A stretch of DNA of 64,000 nt. It comes from Geobacillus proteiniphilus. Its GTDB lineage: Bacteria; Bacillota; Bacilli; Bacillales; Anoxybacillaceae. The notes beneath the pieces were generated by a model that did not search any database, had not been told where the DNA came from, and saw nothing but the letters and a program-made list of their open reading frames with translations. The position numbers and the translations under genes were made by a program. Each line of letters opens with the position of its first letter. The first letter of the stretch is position 1. The stretch lies in contig NZ_MQMG01000006.1 of the NCBI RefSeq assembly GCF_001908025.1, positions 22,415 to 86,414 on the forward strand, written 5' to 3'. Shown piece after piece: positions 61,278 through 64,000 of the stretch.

Positions 61278-61974
61278 TCTCGTGGATTACCTCCTCTTTT
61301 TAATGACAGCTGTATAGTAGCTAGATCAATGACAATGAGTTAAACCTGCTGGATTCCTAGTTAAGAAAGTTGGGTTCCGTGGTCATTGCGGAGTCGCAAA
61401 GGGATGTGGAAACAAGTTGCGTTTTCAGCAGATCATCACAATTGATTATGATGTGAGAAAGTTGAACTCAAATGGCAATAAAACTCGTGAACTACCGTTC
61501 GAACCTTAGAAAGACGGATTGAAAGAAGAAGCGAAACACTCCAGCTTGCAAGGACGGCCACTGCCAACGCCAGCCACTCGCCCTTGCTTTTCGCCTTCCC
61601 TACTTTCCAATCCATGGATTCTTTAATATTGTTATCATAACAAAACTGAATTTACCAAATCAACTGTATTTTCCGCAATGGGACAGATTTTTTTCAATGT
61701 TCCCCTTTTTGCCAACACCGGCGACTCGATTCGCTTGTTTTATGAGACAAAGGCCAACAACATCACAGCCGAATATACGTGGGACGCACCGGGCCGCCCG
61801 CTCCCCCTGATCAGCGAAAGATTGTGGAAGGTTTGGGCATGGACGAAAGCATTGACATTGAATGTCACAAGGAGGGAAGAGCGATGGCCAAAAAAGAGCT
61901 GTCATCGCTCGTTGTGCTGGTCAAAAAGTTACTAAAAAAGCCTTTGTGACGCGGTTAAGACGCGAAATGCCGGT
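61278..61974. other. Gene-poor stretch after the transposase
   Basis: About 700 bases, more AT-rich than the core genome. AGTTAAGAAA at 61359-61368 repeats the inner part of the left IS end in direct orientation. A frame at 61839-61949 (37 residues, ending MAKKELSSLVVLVKKLLKKPL) has AAGGAGGGA ahead of an internal ATG at 61884 and could be a short peptide or a gene start cut by rearrangement. I recognise nothing else. Confidence 0.4.
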
Positions 61975-62907
61975 TCAATACCGCCGGCTGACATCCACCA
62001 CATTGTCAAGCGGCTCCCCGGTTTCGATGCGGCGGAGCGTGTCTAAAACGCTATGGGCGGCGGCATCCGCTGATGTCAGCGCCGCGATATGCGGGGTGAT
62101 GATGACATTCGGATGAACCCAAAGCGGCGAGTGCGGCGGCAACGGCTCTTCTTCGAACACATCGAGCACCGCTAGGCGGACATTTCGGTTTTCCAGCGCG
62201 CCGACAAGCGCCGTCTCATCAACCGTCGCCCCACGCCCAACATTGATAAAGCCCGCATTGTGCAAGCAGGCAAAAAACGTCTCGTCAAAGAGATGATGCG
62301 TTTCCTCTGTCAGCGGAAGGACAGCGATCACCCAATCGGCGCGAGCAAGCGCTTCACCCGCCTCTTCATGGCGGTAAACAGCCGAAAACGGCGGCGTTTC
62401 TCGGCCGCTTCGCGATACGCCGATCGGCGAAACGCCGAACAGACGAAGCGTTTCCGCGATGCGCCGGCCGATCTCACCCGTCCCATAAATGACAATCCGC
62501 TGTTCACCAAGCCGTTTCGGAGCGAGCGGCTTCCACTGCCGCTGTTCTTGATACCATGCATAAACGTCATGGCATTGGGCGTCGCGCAGCAAATAGCTCA
62601 AACAATATTCGCTGACCTGCTCGCTGAACGGGCCGATCGTCCGCGTCAGCAGCACGTCCGGCTTCCATTCCCGTTTCCACAAAAACGCGTCAACGCCAGC
62701 GCCGAGCGAATGCACCCAACGGAGCGATGCAAGCGAAAACGGCCCGGCCGGACGAAAGCCAACATACGCGTCCGCCCAAGCGAAATCATCCGCCTTCAGT
62801 TCGGCCTCAGCGACAAAGCGAAACTCTTTATCCGGCCGCTTGTCCGGAAGAAGGGCGGCAAGCTCGGCATAAAGCCTTCCCGTCACGAGAATGCGTTGGA
62901 TGTTCAT
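61975..62907 (-). CDS. D-isomer specific 2-hydroxyacid dehydrogenase
   Basis: 310 residues from ATG 62907. The NAD-binding core is QRIVIYGTGEIGRRIAETLRLFGV (G-x-G-x2-G) and the catalytic set is R in GFINVGRGATVDE, E in FEEEPLP and H in VIITPHIAALT. It reduces or oxidises 2-hydroxy acids such as glyoxylate, hydroxypyruvate or similar. The 3' end is duplicated at 58019. The start lies 24 bases after the yjbE-type gene's stop, so it could be in the same transcript. Confidence 0.92.
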   Translation of the reverse strand: MNIQRILVTGRLYAELAALLPDKRPDKEFRFVAEAELKADDFAWADAYVGFRPAGPFSLASLRWVHSLGAGVDAFLWKREWKPDVLLTRTIGPFSEQVSEYCLSYLLRDAQCHDVYAWYQEQRQWKPLAPKRLGEQRIVIYGTGEIGRRIAETLRLFGVSPIGVSRSGRETPPFSAVYRHEEAGEALARADWVIAVLPLTEETHHLFDETFFACLHNAGFINVGRGATVDETALVGALENRNVRLAVLDVFEEEPLPPHSPLWVHPNVIITPHIAALTSADAAAHSVLDTLRRIETGEPLDNVVDVSRRY

Positions 62908-62930
62908 GGCATCACACCACCCCCAACCGC

Positions 62931-63623
62931 TCAAATAAGCGTCCCTTCTTCACGCTCGGCCTTTTTATTCGTGATATAGCCGGCAGACACGACAAAAATC
63001 GTCACACCGGCGGCAACCGCGTAGACGAACGGGCCATACGACAAGTGAAGCCAATGCAGCACCCCTTCATCCCCCGCCATCATCTTTCCGGCCGTCCACG
63101 CCAAAATGCCCGAACCAACGTACGCAATCCAACGATGTTTTTCCATGATGTGGACGATCGCTTTCGATCCGAACACCATGATCGGAATGCTGATCGCTAC
63201 CCCGAGCGCCAGCATGCCAAGATGCCCTTCCGCCGCACCAGCGACGGCGACGACATTGTCCAAGCTCATGACCGCATCGGCGATCATAATCGTCATAATC
63301 GCCTTCAACAACCGGTCTGCCGATCTTACGTTTGCTTCCTCTTCCCGCTCAACGAGCACTTTATAGGCGATCCATACGAGCAGCAAGCCGCCCGCAAAGT
63401 GAATAAACGGGATTTGGAGCAAAAAGACGATGACAACCGCAAACAAAATGCGCAGCAGCACCGCCCCCGCCGTTCCCCAAACGATCGCTTTGTTTCGCTG
63501 GTCTTTCGGCAGCCGGCGCGTCGCCATGGCAATGACGACCGCATTATCGCCCGACAAAATGATATCAATCGCAATAATCTTCCATAACGCCAACAGCGCC
63601 GCGGCAGAAATCGTCAATGGCAT
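62931..63623 (-). CDS. yjbE: TerC family membrane protein (YjbE)
   Basis: 230 residues from ATG 63623 after AAAGGG. Seven membrane segments with the family's paired acidic motifs IDIILSGDNAVVIAMATRRL near residue 22 and ADAVMSLDNVVAVAGAAEGHLGML near residue 118. YjbE/TerC proteins are linked to manganese export or metal loading of exported enzymes. I looked upstream for a yybP-ykoY (manganese) riboswitch and did not see one. A 2-hydroxyacid dehydrogenase gene follows. Confidence 0.9.
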   Translation of the reverse strand: MPLTISAAALLALWKIIAIDIILSGDNAVVIAMATRRLPKDQRNKAIVWGTAGAVLLRILFAVVIVFLLQIPFIHFAGGLLLVWIAYKVLVEREEEANVRSADRLLKAIMTIMIADAVMSLDNVVAVAGAAEGHLGMLALGVAISIPIMVFGSKAIVHIMEKHRWIAYVGSGILAWTAGKMMAGDEGVLHWLHLSYGPFVYAVAAGVTIFVVSAGYITNKKAEREEGTLI

Positions 63624-64000
63624 GCCCACCCTTTCCCCTTGTCTCTCTTCTTCATCTTACTGCAAATTCGATTGGGGGACAACTATGGAATAGACTGTCC
63701 ATGCTCTCGTCCTAACCAATATGAGGAACGTTCACTGCACCGTCCGAACTCCGTAGAAAACGTTAAGGAAGCAAACCATCTTCACTGATGACTGCTTCCC
63801 TATCTCTATATACATGCTCATTGAAAAATGAACATTTGCCTTCTCCTTCAACTAACTTCCTCCCCCCATGGCTCAGCTTGTAGATTGAGCCCACAGGATC
63901 TTTGAAGGAAGTGCTGCAGCGCTTAGGGTGTGCAGGATAACGGAGAGGTTAACTCTTCATGTTGCATGTATACAGCGAAACGATCAAGGTCTATATAACT
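63624..64000. other. Window-end stretch, no firm gene
   Basis: GGCTCA/TGAGCC forms a hairpin at 63870-63892. A minus-strand frame at 63732-63851 (39 residues, TTG after GGAGG) and a plus-strand ATG at 63959 (GGAGAGG ahead) that runs off the window are possible but unrecognised. Nothing I can name. Confidence 0.35.

Noticed and set aside
61359..61368. Right end of the IS231-like element
   Set aside because: AGTTAAGAAA matches the left end in direct, not inverted, orientation and is only 10 bases.
63624..63990. yybP-ykoY manganese riboswitch upstream of yjbE
   Set aside because: The conserved core of that class was not visible on the minus strand.

Overview
This window is chromosomal DNA of a thermophilic Bacillaceae member, most likely Geobacillus or a close relative. 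The evidence is the protein set (SspK, YfhD/E/F/H/P, RecX, YfkA/B/D/H/J/K, PdaA, YojF-BshB2, LutABC-LutR), gene order that follows the B. subtilis yfh-yfk, cysH, yoj and lut blocks, strong AGGAGG-type ribosome binding sites with frequent TTG/GTG starts, and fairly GC-rich coding sequence. I see no rRNA or canonical tRNA genes, no CRISPR array and no prophage. Most of the window is core genome.

Layout. 1-5.1 kb: spore and housekeeping genes (truncated yfhP, sspK, a YpzG-like gene, yfhH, recX, yfhF, an acetyltransferase, yfhE, yfhD), with an unexplained structured non-coding block at 3.87-3.98 kb. 5.2-9.4 kb: a GT8 glycosyltransferase, a CoA-transferase/acyl-CoA dehydrogenase pair behind a leader that contains a terminator, and a DUF3870 gene. 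9.6-14.4 kb: the DabA/DabB inorganic-carbon uptake pair and a DUF2294 gene; dabBA has a long leader with two tandem copies of the same structured motif running into a terminator. 14.8-25.7 kb: an ABC-class ATPase, a PAS-GGDEF-EAL protein, a broken MerR regulator, SelO, a repeat-built coiled-coil protein, RlmCD, an AlkA-type glycosylase and PdaA. 25.9-34.7 kb: fumarase, YfkAB, YfkD, a Ca2+/H+ antiporter, an MFS transporter, YihY/YfkH, the YfkJ phosphatase and a UPF0435 protein. 34.7-39.5 kb: the assimilatory sulfate cluster cysH-(cysP remnant)-sat-cysC-sumT-sirB behind an S-box-like leader. The sulfate permease gene has lost most of its interior, and sirC sits 3.5 kb away on the other strand with phzF. 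39.6-48.3 kb: acylphosphatase, an arginase-fold protein, yojF-bshB2, phzF/sirC, a second EAL protein with a degenerate GGDEF domain, and an NlpC/P60 hydrolase. 49.4-58.0 kb: a lactate/glycolate unit, lctP-glcD-glcF on the minus strand and lutR then lutABC on the plus strand. Both promoters carry an identical 13-bp palindrome, the likely LutR operator.

Mobile DNA is concentrated at 48.5-49.3 kb and 58.0-61.9 kb: a full IS605/IS1341-type TnpB element with a predicted omegaRNA, a second copy that is internally deleted but keeps its right end, and an IS4/IS231-like transposase without a recognisable right end. The segment 58.0-61.97 kb is bounded by two diverged copies of the 3' end of a 2-hydroxyacid dehydrogenase gene, which suggests insertion or recombination at that gene's tail.

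The most interesting signals are the tandem dabBA leader, the S-box-like cysH leader without a visible P1, the yfhF-acetyltransferase structured region, and the two-state TnpB pair.
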